Made by a program: the position numbers and the translations under genes. Shown here piece after piece: positions 32,633-41,971 of a stretch of DNA of 64,000 nt. The stretch comes from PALSA-1004 sp947474275 (GTDB taxonomy: Bacteria; Pseudomonadota; Gammaproteobacteria; Burkholderiales; SG8-41), in contig CANJHY010000001.1 of the NCBI GenBank assembly GCA_947474275.1, positions 1 through 64,000 on the forward strand. The letters are read 5' to 3'. Under the pieces are notes generated by a model. That model saw only the letters and a program-made list of their open reading frames with translations, had not been told where the DNA came from and made no database searches. How positions within the stretch are numbered: position 1 is the stretch's first letter; the number at the start of each line of letters is the position of its first letter.

Positions 32633-32663
32633 CGCGGGGTCGCGAAATATTCCACTCGCAGGA

Positions 32664-34379
32664 TCAGGCGATGCCCGGGTTGCCGCTGACGCCGGACAGG
32701 CGGGGCGAATTGAGCTGCGGCGGGCGTATGACCTGTTTGTTGCGCAGATAGCTGGCAACGATTTCCCAGATGGGCCGCCCGCCGGCGCCTTCGGCCACCG
32801 GCGCCCAGCCCGCGACCTTGTATTTCCTGTCCGCCTCGATCGGCTTGTCGTTGAGCATCATGCCGCTGATGCGGCTGCCGATGGCGCGAGTCGGATCGCA
32901 AGCGTATTGCAGGCCGCCCACGCGCACCATGTCGCCGCCTTGCTGCAGATAGGGGTCCGGGTTGAACAGGTTGTCGCACACGTCCTCGAGTATGGTCTTG
33001 AGCGTTTCCCCGCTCATTTCGGTCAGGGTCGAGTGCGGATAGGTTATCGCAGTCTGGTCCATGACGTGCTCGAACGTGATCGGCTCGTTGGGCAGCACCG
33101 CGGTGCCCCAGCGGAACCCAGGCGACAGGGCGATCTCGGCGCCGCTCACTTCCATCAATGCGTCGAGTATGATCTGGTCGAACGTGCCGTTGAAATTGCC
33201 GCGCCGGTAGAGCAGTCCTTCGCTGACCGCAAGTTGTTCGCCCAGCCGCGCTTCGTACGGCGCGCGCACCCGGGCTATCAGCCGGGACATGTCCTTGTCC
33301 GCCTCCAGCATCAGCGAAAAGACCGGCAGCAGGCGGTACTGATAGCCTTTGACTTCCTTGTTTCTGATGTCGAGGTCGAGCACCGCGAGAAATTTCCCGT
33401 TGCTGCCGGCATTCGTCACCAGGGTCGTGCCGCCGCGGTTTTTGACGGCAACAGGATCGGGCACCGCATCGTGCGTATGCCCGCCGAGTATTACGTCGAT
33501 GCCGGAGACGCGTCCCGCGAGCTTGAGATCCACGTCCATGCCGTTATGCGACAGCAGGATCACGGCATGCGCGCCCTTGGCGATGGCCGCATCGACGGTT
33601 TTCTGCAGTTTTTCTTCCTGAATGCCGAAGGTCCAGTCGGCCATCAGGTGGCGCGGATGGGCGATCGGCGTGTACGGGAATGCCTGGCCGATGATGGCGA
33701 CCGGTACGCCGTTGATCTCGCGCATGACCCACGGCGTGAAAACCGGGTCGCCAAAATCGGTGGTGGCCACGTTCTGCGCTAGAAACTCGATACGGCCTTT
33801 CAGCTGCGTATCGACCAGCTCCTTGACGCGCGCGGAGCCCAGCGTGAATTCCCAGTGTCCGGTCATGATATCGACGCCGAGCAGCTTCGCCGCCTGCACC
33901 ATGTCCTCGCCGCGTGTCCACAGCGCGGTCGCCGAGCCTTGCCAGGTGTCGCCGCCGTCAAGCAGCAGCGCGCCCGGACGTTGTGCACGCACCCGTTTCA
34001 CGAGAGTGGCGAGGTGGGCGAAGCCGCCGACCTTGCCGAAAGTCCGCGCGCCGTGTTCGTATTCGAGGTGCGTAAACGCGTGCGCGAGGCGGGTGTTGGG
34101 GCTGATGCGGAATTGTTTGAGCAATGCCTCGCCGACGATGTGCGGCGGCTTGCCGGCCATGCCGGCGATGCCGATGTTGACGCTGGGTTCTCGAAAGTAG
34201 CTCGGCAGCAACTGCGCGTGGCAGTCGGTGAAATGCATCAGCGTCACGTTGTTGCCGAAACTGTGCAGATCGTAAAAACCGTTGATCGCGGTGGTGGCGC
34301 GCGCGTGGTCGCCGAGCGGAAAGCCGGCCGCCGCCGCCACCGCGAGCGTATGCAGGAATTCTCGCCTTGTCATAGCCAT
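32664..34379 (-). CDS. soxB: thiosulfohydrolase SoxB
   Basis: A 571-residue periplasmic di-manganese hydrolase that releases sulfate from the SoxY-bound thiosulfate adduct. A twin-arginine signal, MTRREFLHTLAVAAAAG, opens the protein, indicating Tat export. Metallophosphoesterase-type motifs are visible in order: HFTDCHAQL, LLDGGDTWQGS, MTGHWEFTLG, LLSHNGMDVD and LGGHTHDA, followed by the C-terminal 5'-nucleotidase-like domain. The TGHWEF block is characteristic of SoxB. It follows the soxXA fusion by 51 bases and is the last sox gene of this minus-strand cluster. Confidence 0.93.
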   Translation of the reverse strand: MAMTRREFLHTLAVAAAAGFPLGDHARATTAINGFYDLHSFGNNVTLMHFTDCHAQLLPSYFREPSVNIGIAGMAGKPPHIVGEALLKQFRISPNTRLAHAFTHLEYEHGARTFGKVGGFAHLATLVKRVRAQRPGALLLDGGDTWQGSATALWTRGEDMVQAAKLLGVDIMTGHWEFTLGSARVKELVDTQLKGRIEFLAQNVATTDFGDPVFTPWVMREINGVPVAIIGQAFPYTPIAHPRHLMADWTFGIQEEKLQKTVDAAIAKGAHAVILLSHNGMDVDLKLAGRVSGIDVILGGHTHDAVPDPVAVKNRGGTTLVTNAGSNGKFLAVLDLDIRNKEVKGYQYRLLPVFSLMLEADKDMSRLIARVRAPYEARLGEQLAVSEGLLYRRGNFNGTFDQIILDALMEVSGAEIALSPGFRWGTAVLPNEPITFEHVMDQTAITYPHSTLTEMSGETLKTILEDVCDNLFNPDPYLQQGGDMVRVGGLQYACDPTRAIGSRISGMMLNDKPIEADRKYKVAGWAPVAEGAGGRPIWEIVASYLRNKQVIRPPQLNSPRLSGVSGNPGIA

Positions 34380-34430
34380 GAGTTGTGCGCCGCCGGTCGG
34401 GCAGCGATGGTGATTCCGCGCGGCGCGCGG

Positions 34431-35705
34431 CTAGTGCCGGATGCCCGGCGAGTTGAGCTTCTCGCCCTTGTTGAGGGCGGCCAGCGCGAGTTCTATATCG
34501 CCATATTCAGCGGCGTCGGGAGGCAGTTCGTTGGCGCGCACCGACACGTTGCACCATTGAAAGCGCTTGCGGATGTCCCAGATATCGCCGCGGCTGGTGC
34601 GCCAGGTCGGGAAGTGCGCGACCGTGCCCTTCGATTCGACCAGGTACTGGCCGCGCACCCATTTGTTCGCGTGGCGCTCCCGCGTATGGCAATCGACGCA
34701 CGCCATATTGAGTTGTCCGACCTTGCGCTGCATCAGGCTTTGGCCGTTTTTTACGGCACGCTTGGCACCTGCACCCGCGAGGTCCGGGTTGATCGGCGCG
34801 CCATTGGCAATGTTATGCAGGTAAATCGACAATCCCGTGTTGTCGTCGCTTTGCATCAGCATTTCATCGCCGGTCGTGGCGCGCGCGTGTCGCGTAATGA
34901 ATTCCTCTACCCCCATCACCTTGTTGAGGCGCGGTTCGAAGCGCGGCATGCGCGCCGCCCACGTCTTGAACGCGGTCTCGGGCGCCGCGTGACACGACGC
35001 GCACGCTTTGCCATTGGCACCCGCGCGTTTGAACGCATCCTTGCCGCGGTCGAGTCCGAACATGCCGGGATTCTCGGTGGGGTCGAGATTGTCGCGGCTT
35101 TCCACCGGCGCCGGGCGCGTGTTGGGGTTTTCGTTCTTGTCGGTGATCGCGTACGGTTCCTTGAGCGTTTTCAGGAAGGCGACGATGTCCCGCACCTCGT
35201 CGAGGCGGTAAACCTGATACGCGCCCCACGGCGGCATGATGCTGTTGGGGTTGTATATGCGCGCATCGTAGACATAGTTGAAGAGCCATTGATCGTCGCG
35301 CGTGGCACCCACTGCCGACAAATCGGGGCCGACATTGCCGGGCTGCGCCGGCGTCGTTTTTCCCATCACGTGACATACCACGCAACTGCCGCCGCGCGTG
35401 CGATCGTATGCAAGCGTGCGGCCGCGGTCAGCATTGCCTTCTACCGGCAAAGTAAAACCGGGCGCTGGATGCATGGCGGGCGACGCGTTGCCGACCGCCA
35501 GATTGTTGAAATCCCGCCAGTCGGCCTGCGGCCACGAGGAGCCCTGTGAGTCGACCTTGTAGCGTTGCCACGGCCGCACGGATGCAGGCTTCTTGAGTTC
35601 GAGCGGTGCTGCCGCCGTCTTCGCGGTGGCTGGTCCGGCGCCCAGCACCGGAGCGACCGCCAGCGCCAATGCCAATCCAGTTGCCGTCAATGCAATCCTG
35701 GCCAT
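34431..35705 (-). CDS. soxXA: fused SoxX-SoxA cytochrome c (SoxXA)
   Basis: A 424-residue periplasmic protein joining the two subunits of the SoxAX cytochrome that links thiosulfate to SoxY. A Sec signal peptide (about residues 1-28) precedes a SoxX-like part with heme site CVVCH (108-112) and the axial-Met segment SIMPPW (about 155-160). A linker near 185-210 leads to a SoxA-like part with CASCH (235-239), CVDCH (336-340) and RFQWCNVSVRANELP, whose Cys385 matches the cysteine persulfide ligand. I start at ATG 35705, which begins the signal peptide; an upstream start at 35741 adds 12 residues. The two are normally separate genes, so a single uninterrupted frame is unusual. Confidence 0.88.
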   Translation of the reverse strand: MARIALTATGLALALAVAPVLGAGPATAKTAAAPLELKKPASVRPWQRYKVDSQGSSWPQADWRDFNNLAVGNASPAMHPAPGFTLPVEGNADRGRTLAYDRTRGGSCVVCHVMGKTTPAQPGNVGPDLSAVGATRDDQWLFNYVYDARIYNPNSIMPPWGAYQVYRLDEVRDIVAFLKTLKEPYAITDKNENPNTRPAPVESRDNLDPTENPGMFGLDRGKDAFKRAGANGKACASCHAAPETAFKTWAARMPRFEPRLNKVMGVEEFITRHARATTGDEMLMQSDDNTGLSIYLHNIANGAPINPDLAGAGAKRAVKNGQSLMQRKVGQLNMACVDCHTRERHANKWVRGQYLVESKGTVAHFPTWRTSRGDIWDIRKRFQWCNVSVRANELPPDAAEYGDIELALAALNKGEKLNSPGIRH

Positions 35706-35767
35706 CACTATTCCCGTATCAGTCAATCGCGTGTGCGGCATTTCGGCGGAGCGTGTTGGGGGGCGGT

Positions 35768-36082
35768 TCAGGCTGCTACCGTCGTATCGATGCTGCCTTT
35801 GTCGCCGGTTGTGTCGGTCCAGCTAACGGTGATTTTGTCGCCGGGTTTGGCGCCTTTGACGCGAAACCCGAGAAAGGGATTGCGCGCGACCGCCTGGCTC
35901 CATTGTGCGTCGAGCACCGTTTTTCCGTTGTGCGTGGCGATTACGCTCTGAATGAAATGCATCGGCACCAGGTCGCCCTTTTCGTTCTTGCGCTGGCCGG
36001 TTTCCATCGGATGGCTCATCAGCACCTTGACGTCGGCGGCATCGCCTTCCATCCTGGCGCGAATTTTCATCGGTTCAGCCAT
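35768..36082 (-). CDS. soxZ: sulfur-oxidation carrier subunit SoxZ
   Basis: A 104-residue periplasmic protein that pairs with SoxY to form the carrier on which sulfur intermediates are processed. It begins MAEPMKIRARMEGDAADVKV, has the SHPMETGQRK motif and ends KITVSWTDTTGDKGS, all typical of SoxZ. No signal peptide is present; SoxZ travels with SoxY. It lies 48 bases after soxY and 62 bases before soxXA. Confidence 0.93.
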   Translation of the reverse strand: MAEPMKIRARMEGDAADVKVLMSHPMETGQRKNEKGDLVPMHFIQSVIATHNGKTVLDAQWSQAVARNPFLGFRVKGAKPGDKITVSWTDTTGDKGSIDTTVAA

Positions 36083-36130
36083 GCGTATTTCCTTGTGCGA
36101 ATTTAAGGGTCAGGAACATGTGCAGCGTGG

Positions 36131-36601
36131 TCAGCCGCCGCAACCGCCGATGGTGACCTTGACTTCCTTGGTGACGGTGAAAAATTTGCCGTCGGCCTTG
36201 ACCACCGCGATCACGTTCGAGGTCTGTCCCATTTTGAGCTTGGTCGAGACATAGCCTTCGGCGCCGTTGACGAAATCGAAGGTGCCGCTGAGCGGGAAAG
36301 GGTTTTTGTCGATGACGATCGAAATGCTCTGCGTGTTCGGAATTTTGCTGGTGACCGTGACGGGCACCTGCGCGCCGTTTTCAGCGATATCGGGCACGAC
36401 CAGCGTGATGTCTTTGCTCGGTTGCGCGCCGGTCACGCCGAGCGATTTCAGGGCATCGGCGGCCGCCTTGGCTTCAAAACCGGTTTTGTTCCACACCGCG
36501 GCGAGCGCATTGCCCGTTCTCAACAGACCCGCGCCGGCGGCCAGCATGAGCGGCGCGGCGGCGCCAATCGCTTTGAGCAATGTTCTGCGTAATCGTTGCA
36601 T
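36131..36601 (-). CDS. soxY: sulfur-oxidation carrier protein SoxY
   Basis: A 156-residue Tat-exported protein. The signal has twin arginines (MQRLRRTLLKAIG). The C-terminus ends TIGGCGG: the Cys of the flexible GGCGG arm covalently carries thiosulfate and later sulfur intermediates. A strong AAGGAG lies seven bases before the ATG, as expected for the first gene of the sox group. moaC lies about 145 bases upstream on the same strand. Confidence 0.94.
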   Translation of the reverse strand: MQRLRRTLLKAIGAAAPLMLAAGAGLLRTGNALAAVWNKTGFEAKAAADALKSLGVTGAQPSKDITLVVPDIAENGAQVPVTVTSKIPNTQSISIVIDKNPFPLSGTFDFVNGAEGYVSTKLKMGQTSNVIAVVKADGKFFTVTKEVKVTIGGCGG

Positions 36602-36745
36602 CTTTTCTCCTTCGGAGACCGGTGCGTATCCGGATCGATTGGTGCTTCAATCCAGGCTGAATTTTGATCGCGCCGTGTCAGCGGACGCACATGCTAGCCA
36701 AGTTTGGCGGGGCTGTCTATTCCGCCTGCGGCGCGCTTGGCGAAT

Positions 36746-37231
36746 TCAGGCGCGTGCCTTGCGCACCCAGTGCCCCGACTTGCCGCCTTTCTTTTCAAGC
36801 AGGCAGATTTCTTCGATGCGCATGCCGCGGTCGACCGCTTTGCACATGTCGTAAATCGTGAGCAGACCGGCAGCTACCGCGGTGAGCGCTTCCATTTCGA
36901 CGCCGGTGCGGCCGCGCGTTTCCGCCTGGGCTATGCAAGTAACGGCTTTTTGTTTGGTATCGATGGCAAGCTCGACGCTGACACGGGTGAGCGCCAGCGG
37001 GTGCGCGAGCGGAATCAGGTCGGCTGCGCGTTTGGCGCCCTGGATGGCGGCGATGCGCGCAATGCCGAGCACGTCGCCTTTTTTCGCGCCGCCCGCGGCG
37101 ATCAGCGCAAGGGTTGCGCGCTGCATGACAATGCGGCCGCCTGCGCGGGCGACACGATGCGTTTCGTCCTTGCCGGCGACGTCGACCATATGCGCCTGGC
37201 CGTGCGGGTTGAAATGAGTCAGCTTTTTCAA
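36746..37231 (-). CDS. moaC: cyclic pyranopterin monophosphate synthase MoaC
   Basis: Converts the MoaA product to cyclic pyranopterin monophosphate in molybdenum cofactor synthesis. The 161-residue length equals that of E. coli MoaC. The family blocks LTHFNPHGQAHMVDV, IPLAHPLALTRV, TRGRTGVEMEALTAV and MCKAVDRGM are present, with the active-site His and Lys. I start at TTG 37231 because GGAG stands seven bases upstream and this gives the normal N-terminus (KKLTHFN); an in-frame ATG at 37312 would add 27 unconserved residues. It diverges from the TPR-glycosyltransferase at 37378. Confidence 0.9.
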   Translation of the reverse strand: MKKLTHFNPHGQAHMVDVAGKDETHRVARAGGRIVMQRATLALIAAGGAKKGDVLGIARIAAIQGAKRAADLIPLAHPLALTRVSVELAIDTKQKAVTCIAQAETRGRTGVEMEALTAVAAGLLTIYDMCKAVDRGMRIEEICLLEKKGGKSGHWVRKARA

Positions 37232-37377
37232 TGCGGGTCTCCATCCGGGCAGGGTGCGCTCCTGTACAATCGTGCCGGGCCTGCCGCCCGCACGCTTTGT
37301 ACAAGACGCCAAGTATAAGACACCATGAGCGCCGCCATCACAACAATTGTCCGCTGCCCGTCGCGCCGCGCCTTGCC

Positions 37378-38763
37378 ATGAGTTCCGGTCAGTCTGTCGG
37401 GGGCGATAGCGGCGATGCGATGTCGCGCGCGGTCGATGCCTACGACCAGGGGGAGCTCGACGCGTCGCGTGTGCTGTGCGAGCAGCAATTGCGCGTGGAG
37501 CCGTCGAACGCGGTGGCGTTAATGCTGCTGGGACTCATTGCCAAACGCGGGCTGCAGGTCGAGGACGCCATACCGCTGCTCGAGCGCTCGGTGCGGATTG
37601 CACCCAACCGCAAGTCATTGACGAGCCTCGCCGACTGCTATTTGCGCGTGGGCCGCCTCAAGCAGGGGCTGCACTATATCGACCAGGTGCTTGCCGGAAA
37701 CACCGACAATCTGGAGGCATTGCTGATCAAGGCGGCAATTCTGCATGGCCAGCAGAAGTTCGACGACGCGCTCGCATGTATCGACGACGCTGCGCGGCTG
37801 GCACCGGAATCGCATCTGGTGGAAGCTCGCCTCGGCAGCGTACTGGCCGAACTCGGACAATACGAAGCCGCGGAGCAGCACTTTCAGGCCGCGGCGCGCG
37901 TGTCGCGCGAAGCCCGCCATTGTGGCCTGATCAATTTCCGGCAAAGCGTGTGGCGGCAAATCGCGCCGTCCGCCGCTGTCGCAGTGGCTGACGAGTTTGC
38001 GCACCTGCGCGCGCCGGATATTGAAGCGCCATACGATGCGGTCGTCGCCGCATGTTGCGATGCCCGGTATTTTTACAAGTACGGCGTTACGTTCATGAAC
38101 TCCTACGCGCAGAACGCCGCCGGCGGCAAGCTGCTGCATTTGCACATCCTCGATCCGGAGGAGGGTTTTGCAGCGCATCTTGAAACGCTGATTGCGCAGC
38201 TGGGATTGCGCAACGTCGTGGCGACTTACGAGTACGCGCCGGTCGACGAAGAGCCGGACTTCAATCTGCGGCGGACGTTTTACAGCTGCGCGCGGTTCCT
38301 GCGCATGGCAGCGCTGCTTGCGCATTACCAGAAGACCATTGCGTGCTTCGACATCGACACAGTGTTCGAGGCGCCGCTCGATGAACTTGTCGGCAGCGTG
38401 GGCGGCGCCGACATCGGGCTGGTGCGGCGCGACCCGCCCGATTCGCCGTGGCTGGATATTGTCGCCAACATCGTGATCGCGAACAATACCGCGGGCACGC
38501 TGCGCTATTTTTCAGCGGTCGAGAATTTTATCCGCCATTTCGTCGGGCGCGGAAAACTGTTCTGGCATCTCGACCAGATCGCGCTGTTTTGCGTGCTGAA
38601 GATGATGGAGCGTTTCGACGCGCCGCCGCAGGTCGCGCCAATACCGCCGTCCGCGCTTGGCGCGGTGTGGCATATCGGCAATCCGTACGAATACCGGCGT
38701 GCGGAATACCGAGTGGCGCGCTACCAGTTGGCGGATTTTGCGCCGCATGCCAAGCAGCCCTGA
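37378..38763 (+). CDS. TPR protein with a glycosyltransferase-like C-terminal domain
   Basis: A 461-residue protein with TPR units at about residues 10-190 (example DNLEALLIKAAILHGQQKFD). The C-terminal domain (about 215-450) opens YDAVVAACCDARYFYKYGVT and contains TIACFDIDTVFEAPLDEL, where D-I-D looks like a D-x-D motif of a GT-A-fold glycosyltransferase. It also has FWHLDQIALFCVLK. It is not of the GT9-like type found in the array but shares the TPR-transferase design. The ATG at 37378 is chosen because the frame upstream lacks conserved sequence. It stands alone between moaC (divergent) and the BepA-like gene. Confidence 0.68.
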   Translation: MSSGQSVGGDSGDAMSRAVDAYDQGELDASRVLCEQQLRVEPSNAVALMLLGLIAKRGLQVEDAIPLLERSVRIAPNRKSLTSLADCYLRVGRLKQGLHYIDQVLAGNTDNLEALLIKAAILHGQQKFDDALACIDDAARLAPESHLVEARLGSVLAELGQYEAAEQHFQAAARVSREARHCGLINFRQSVWRQIAPSAAVAVADEFAHLRAPDIEAPYDAVVAACCDARYFYKYGVTFMNSYAQNAAGGKLLHLHILDPEEGFAAHLETLIAQLGLRNVVATYEYAPVDEEPDFNLRRTFYSCARFLRMAALLAHYQKTIACFDIDTVFEAPLDELVGSVGGADIGLVRRDPPDSPWLDIVANIVIANNTAGTLRYFSAVENFIRHFVGRGKLFWHLDQIALFCVLKMMERFDAPPQVAPIPPSALGAVWHIGNPYEYRRAEYRVARYQLADFAPHAKQP

Positions 38764-38874
38764 GTTGGTTGCGGGCACGCGGGTCTATTTATATTCCATC
38801 GGGCCAGGCGGCGCGCGCGGCGGCGCGGTCGTGCCCGCCGCGGAACTTCGCGCGATTCGGATTATCATAGCTAA

Positions 38875-40311
38875 GTGAAACCGTTTATCCGCATACTGGC
38901 CTTGCTTTTTTGCGCGTTGCCGTCGGCACTGGGCCAGGGCCTGCCCGATCTCGGTGATGTATCGCAGAGCGAACTGTCGCCGCAAACCGAACGCCGGCTG
39001 GGCGAGAGCATCATGCGCGAGATACGCGCCGACCGCAGCTATTCGGACGACGCCGAAATCACCGATTACCTGAATGCGCTGGGCTACAAGCTGGTCGCCG
39101 CGAGCGCCGATTCGCGCCAGGAATTCAATTTCTTTCTCATCATGGACCCGCAGGTCAACGCGTTCGCATTGCCCGGTGGTTTCGTCGGCATCAACTCCGG
39201 ACTGATACTGACCGCGCAAAGCGAGTCCGAACTCGCCGGCGTGGTGTCGCACGAAGTGGCGCACGTTACACAACGCCACATGGCGCGCATGCTGGCCCAG
39301 CAGAAGCAGTCGCAGATTGCTTCGCTTGCGGCGCTCGCGGTCGCGGTGCTCGCCGCCCGCTCCAGCCCGGAGATATCGCAGGCGGCAATCATGGCTTCGC
39401 AGGCGGGCACCATACAGTCGGCGCTTAATTACACGCGCGATCACGAGCGCGAGGCCGATCGCGTGGGGTTCCAGGTGTTGGAAAAAGCCGGGTTCGACGC
39501 GCAGGCGATGGCGCTGTTCTTCGAGCGTATGCAGCGCGCCACGCGTTTTTACGAAACCAGCGCGCCGGCTTATTTGCGCACTCACCCGATGACATACGAG
39601 CGCATTGCGGACATGCAGAGCCGCGCGCAGCACCTGCCGTACCGCCAGGTGCCGGACAGCATCGAATTCCAGCTGATGCGCGCCAAGATCAGGGCAGCGC
39701 AGGACAGCCCGCGCGAAGCGGTGGCGTTTTTCGAGGAAAGCCTGGGCGCGCGCAAGTATTTGAGCGAAGTGGCGAGCCGTTACGGCATGGTGTCGGCACT
39801 GCTGCGCACGAAGGCGTATGCGCGCGCCGGCAAGGAACTGCAGACGCTGCGCAAAGCGTTGCCCGACAACGCCGCCGTCGACACGCTGGCCGCCCGTTAT
39901 TATGTCGCCAGCGGCGACGCGGGGACGGCGGCGCAGACTTACCGCGATGCACTGAAAAGCCATCCCGGCTATCGCGCGCTGGTGTACGACTATGCGGAAG
40001 TGCTGCTCGGCAGCCACCAGCCGGGCGAAGCGTTGAAACTGGTCGAGAGCCGGATGCAATACTCGGTGTCTGACAACCGCATGTACGAATTACAGGCGAA
40101 ATGTTATGCCGCGCTCGGCAAGCGCCTGCCGCAGCACCGCGCGCTGGCCGAGGCGTATTTCCGCTTGGGCAACCTGCAATCCGCGATCGAACAACTGCTG
40201 CTGGCGCAAAAAAGCGGCGACGGCGATTTTTACCAGATGTCGAGCGTGGATGCGCGGCTGCGCGAACTGCGCACGCTGGAAGCCGAAGCGCGGCGCGAAA
40301 ACCGCAAGTAA
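38875..40311 (+). CDS. bepA: BepA/YfgC-like M48 periplasmic metalloprotease with TPRs
   Basis: A 478-residue outer-membrane quality-control protease. A signal peptide (RILALLFCALPSALG, about residues 5-20) is followed by an M48 peptidase domain with the zinc motif SHEVAHVTQRH (HEVAH at 126-130) and a downstream NYTRDHEREADRVG segment supplying the third ligand. TPR repeats fill about residues 285-460. Length and layout match BepA, which assists BAM-dependent outer-membrane protein and LptD assembly. The start is GTG at 38875. Gene order does not link it to its neighbours. Confidence 0.85.
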   Translation: MKPFIRILALLFCALPSALGQGLPDLGDVSQSELSPQTERRLGESIMREIRADRSYSDDAEITDYLNALGYKLVAASADSRQEFNFFLIMDPQVNAFALPGGFVGINSGLILTAQSESELAGVVSHEVAHVTQRHMARMLAQQKQSQIASLAALAVAVLAARSSPEISQAAIMASQAGTIQSALNYTRDHEREADRVGFQVLEKAGFDAQAMALFFERMQRATRFYETSAPAYLRTHPMTYERIADMQSRAQHLPYRQVPDSIEFQLMRAKIRAAQDSPREAVAFFEESLGARKYLSEVASRYGMVSALLRTKAYARAGKELQTLRKALPDNAAVDTLAARYYVASGDAGTAAQTYRDALKSHPGYRALVYDYAEVLLGSHQPGEALKLVESRMQYSVSDNRMYELQAKCYAALGKRLPQHRALAEAYFRLGNLQSAIEQLLLAQKSGDGDFYQMSSVDARLRELRTLEAEARRENRK

Positions 40312-40342
40312 CGCGACCGGGTTTTTTGCCGGATCCGGCGCG

Positions 40343-41689
40343 TCAGAACAGGGTGTACAGCAGGCCGATCGCACCGCACCCCGCGATGACGGGAATGATG
40401 CCCACTTTGTAACGGAACAGCGCGATGAAAGCGGCGGCGCCGATCGCCGCGGCCGGCCATTCGAAGCGGCCGTCGAAGCCGCTGGGCCACAGCACGTGCC
40501 AGGCGAAAAACACCGCGAGATTGAGGATAACACCGACCACCGCCGCCGTGATGCCGGTGAGGGGGGCGGTGAACCTGAGGTTGCCATGCGTGGTTTCGAT
40601 CAGCGGCGCGCCGAGAAAAATAAAAATAAAACTCGGCAGGAAGGTGAAGTAGGTGACGACCAGCGCCGCGGCCGCGCCGGCCATGAACAGGCTGTCGGGC
40701 CCGAAAATCTGCTTCGTCCAGCCGCCGACGAAGCCGACGAAGGTCACGACCATGATCAGCGGGCCCGGTGTCGTTTCGCCCAGTGCCAGGCCGTCGATCA
40801 TTTGCGTGGCCGTGAGCCACTGGAATTGCTCGACGGCTCCCTGATAGACGTAAGGCAGGACGGCGTATGCGCCGCCAAAGGTGAGCAATGCCGCTTTGGT
40901 GAAGAACCAGCTCATTTGGGTGAGCGTCGCATCCCAGCCGTAGCGCGTCCACAGCAGCGCCATCGCGCCGCCCCATAGTGCTGCACCGGCCAGACCAAGA
41001 CGCGCGAAACGAGCCCAGCTGAACAAAGCATGCGGCGGAGTTGGCGTATCGTCATCGATGATCGCCGCGCCGTAGCTTTTACCGGCTGAGCCGTGGCCGC
41101 CGCCGGTCGCGAATTTGTCCGGCGCGTAGCGTCCGCCGAAATAGCCGATGATGCCCGCCGCGAGTACGATATAGGGAAAGGGTATTTTGAGTGCGAAAAT
41201 CGCCACGAACGCCGCGGCCGCAATCGACCATAACGCCGCATTTTTCAATGCGCGCGAACCGATGCGCCAGGCGGCGAATACCACGATAGCGGTGACCGCC
41301 GGCTTGATGCCGTAGAGTATGCCCGCGACCGCCGGCAGCTGGCCGTACGCCATGTATATCCACGACAGGGCAATCAGGATGAATAGCGACGGCAACACGA
41401 ATAACGTGCCGGCCACGATGCCGCCGCGGGTTTTGTGCATGAGCCAGCCGATGTAGGTCGCGAGCTGCTGGGCTTCGGGTCCCGGCAGCACCATGCAGTA
41501 ATTGAGCGCGTGCAGGAAGCGCTGCTCGGAAATCCAGCGTTTTTTCTCGACCAGGTCGTGGTGCATGATCGCAATCTGGCCGGTCGGGCCGCCGAAACTC
41601 ACGAACCCGAGTTTGAGCCAATACCAGAATGCCGCCGCGAATGTGACTGGCGCGGGTGGCGTTGCAGCGGGTGTTACGTCATTTTTCAT
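40343..41689 (-). CDS. chrA: ChrA-family chromate transporter
   Basis: A 448-residue inner-membrane protein of the long-chain CHR family, with two homologous halves of about six helices each. The first half carries the signature FVSFGGPTGQIAIMHHDLV and PGPEAQQLATYIGW; the second carries LTFGGAYAVLPYVYQGAVEQ and LALGETTPGPLIM. These are diagnostic of chromate (or sulfate-analogue) efflux transporters. It converges on the BepA-like gene, with 31 bases between stops. About 280 bases without a gene separate its start from the kinase-CNB gene. Confidence 0.9.
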   Translation of the reverse strand: MKNDVTPAATPPAPVTFAAAFWYWLKLGFVSFGGPTGQIAIMHHDLVEKKRWISEQRFLHALNYCMVLPGPEAQQLATYIGWLMHKTRGGIVAGTLFVLPSLFILIALSWIYMAYGQLPAVAGILYGIKPAVTAIVVFAAWRIGSRALKNAALWSIAAAAFVAIFALKIPFPYIVLAAGIIGYFGGRYAPDKFATGGGHGSAGKSYGAAIIDDDTPTPPHALFSWARFARLGLAGAALWGGAMALLWTRYGWDATLTQMSWFFTKAALLTFGGAYAVLPYVYQGAVEQFQWLTATQMIDGLALGETTPGPLIMVVTFVGFVGGWTKQIFGPDSLFMAGAAAALVVTYFTFLPSFIFIFLGAPLIETTHGNLRFTAPLTGITAAVVGVILNLAVFFAWHVLWPSGFDGRFEWPAAAIGAAAFIALFRYKVGIIPVIAGCGAIGLLYTLF

Positions 41690-41874
41690 GGATCAAGAGC
41701 CAAAAAATTGCCGTTCCGGCACTTCAAACGCCGGAAGCTCGGTAGCGCGAGCATAACAGCCATTTACGTTATTGGAATTCGCGCTAAATGCCAGGCGTAT
41801 TCGCCTGGCATACGCCTGGAAACGCGCCGCTTATAGCCAAAACATTACAAGCCACGCAAATATACAGCTTTATG

Positions 41875-41922
41875 GTATTGTATTTATTTAGTATTGTATT
41901 TATTTAGTATTGTATTTATTTA
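41875..41922 (+). repeat. three perfect tandem copies of a 16-bp AT-rich unit
   Basis: GTATTGTATTTATTTA occurs three times back to back (41875-41890, 41891-41906, 41907-41922). The last copy ends 49 bases before the kinase-CNB start codon. The tract is very AT-rich in a GC-rich genome and may serve as promoter, regulator-binding or slippage-prone sequence. The rest of the 41690-41971 gap holds no recognisable gene. Confidence 0.9.
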
Positions 41923-41971
41923 CAAATCGGCCTCGCCACCGGGCGTGGGCCCCGGCCGATGGGCTTATACG

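Noticed and set aside
33855..35549. 564-residue frame antisense to soxB and soxXA
   Set aside because: The minus-strand sox genes have full motifs; this frame shows only shadow composition.
41875..41922. CRISPR array
   Set aside because: The three 16-bp units are directly adjacent with no spacers.
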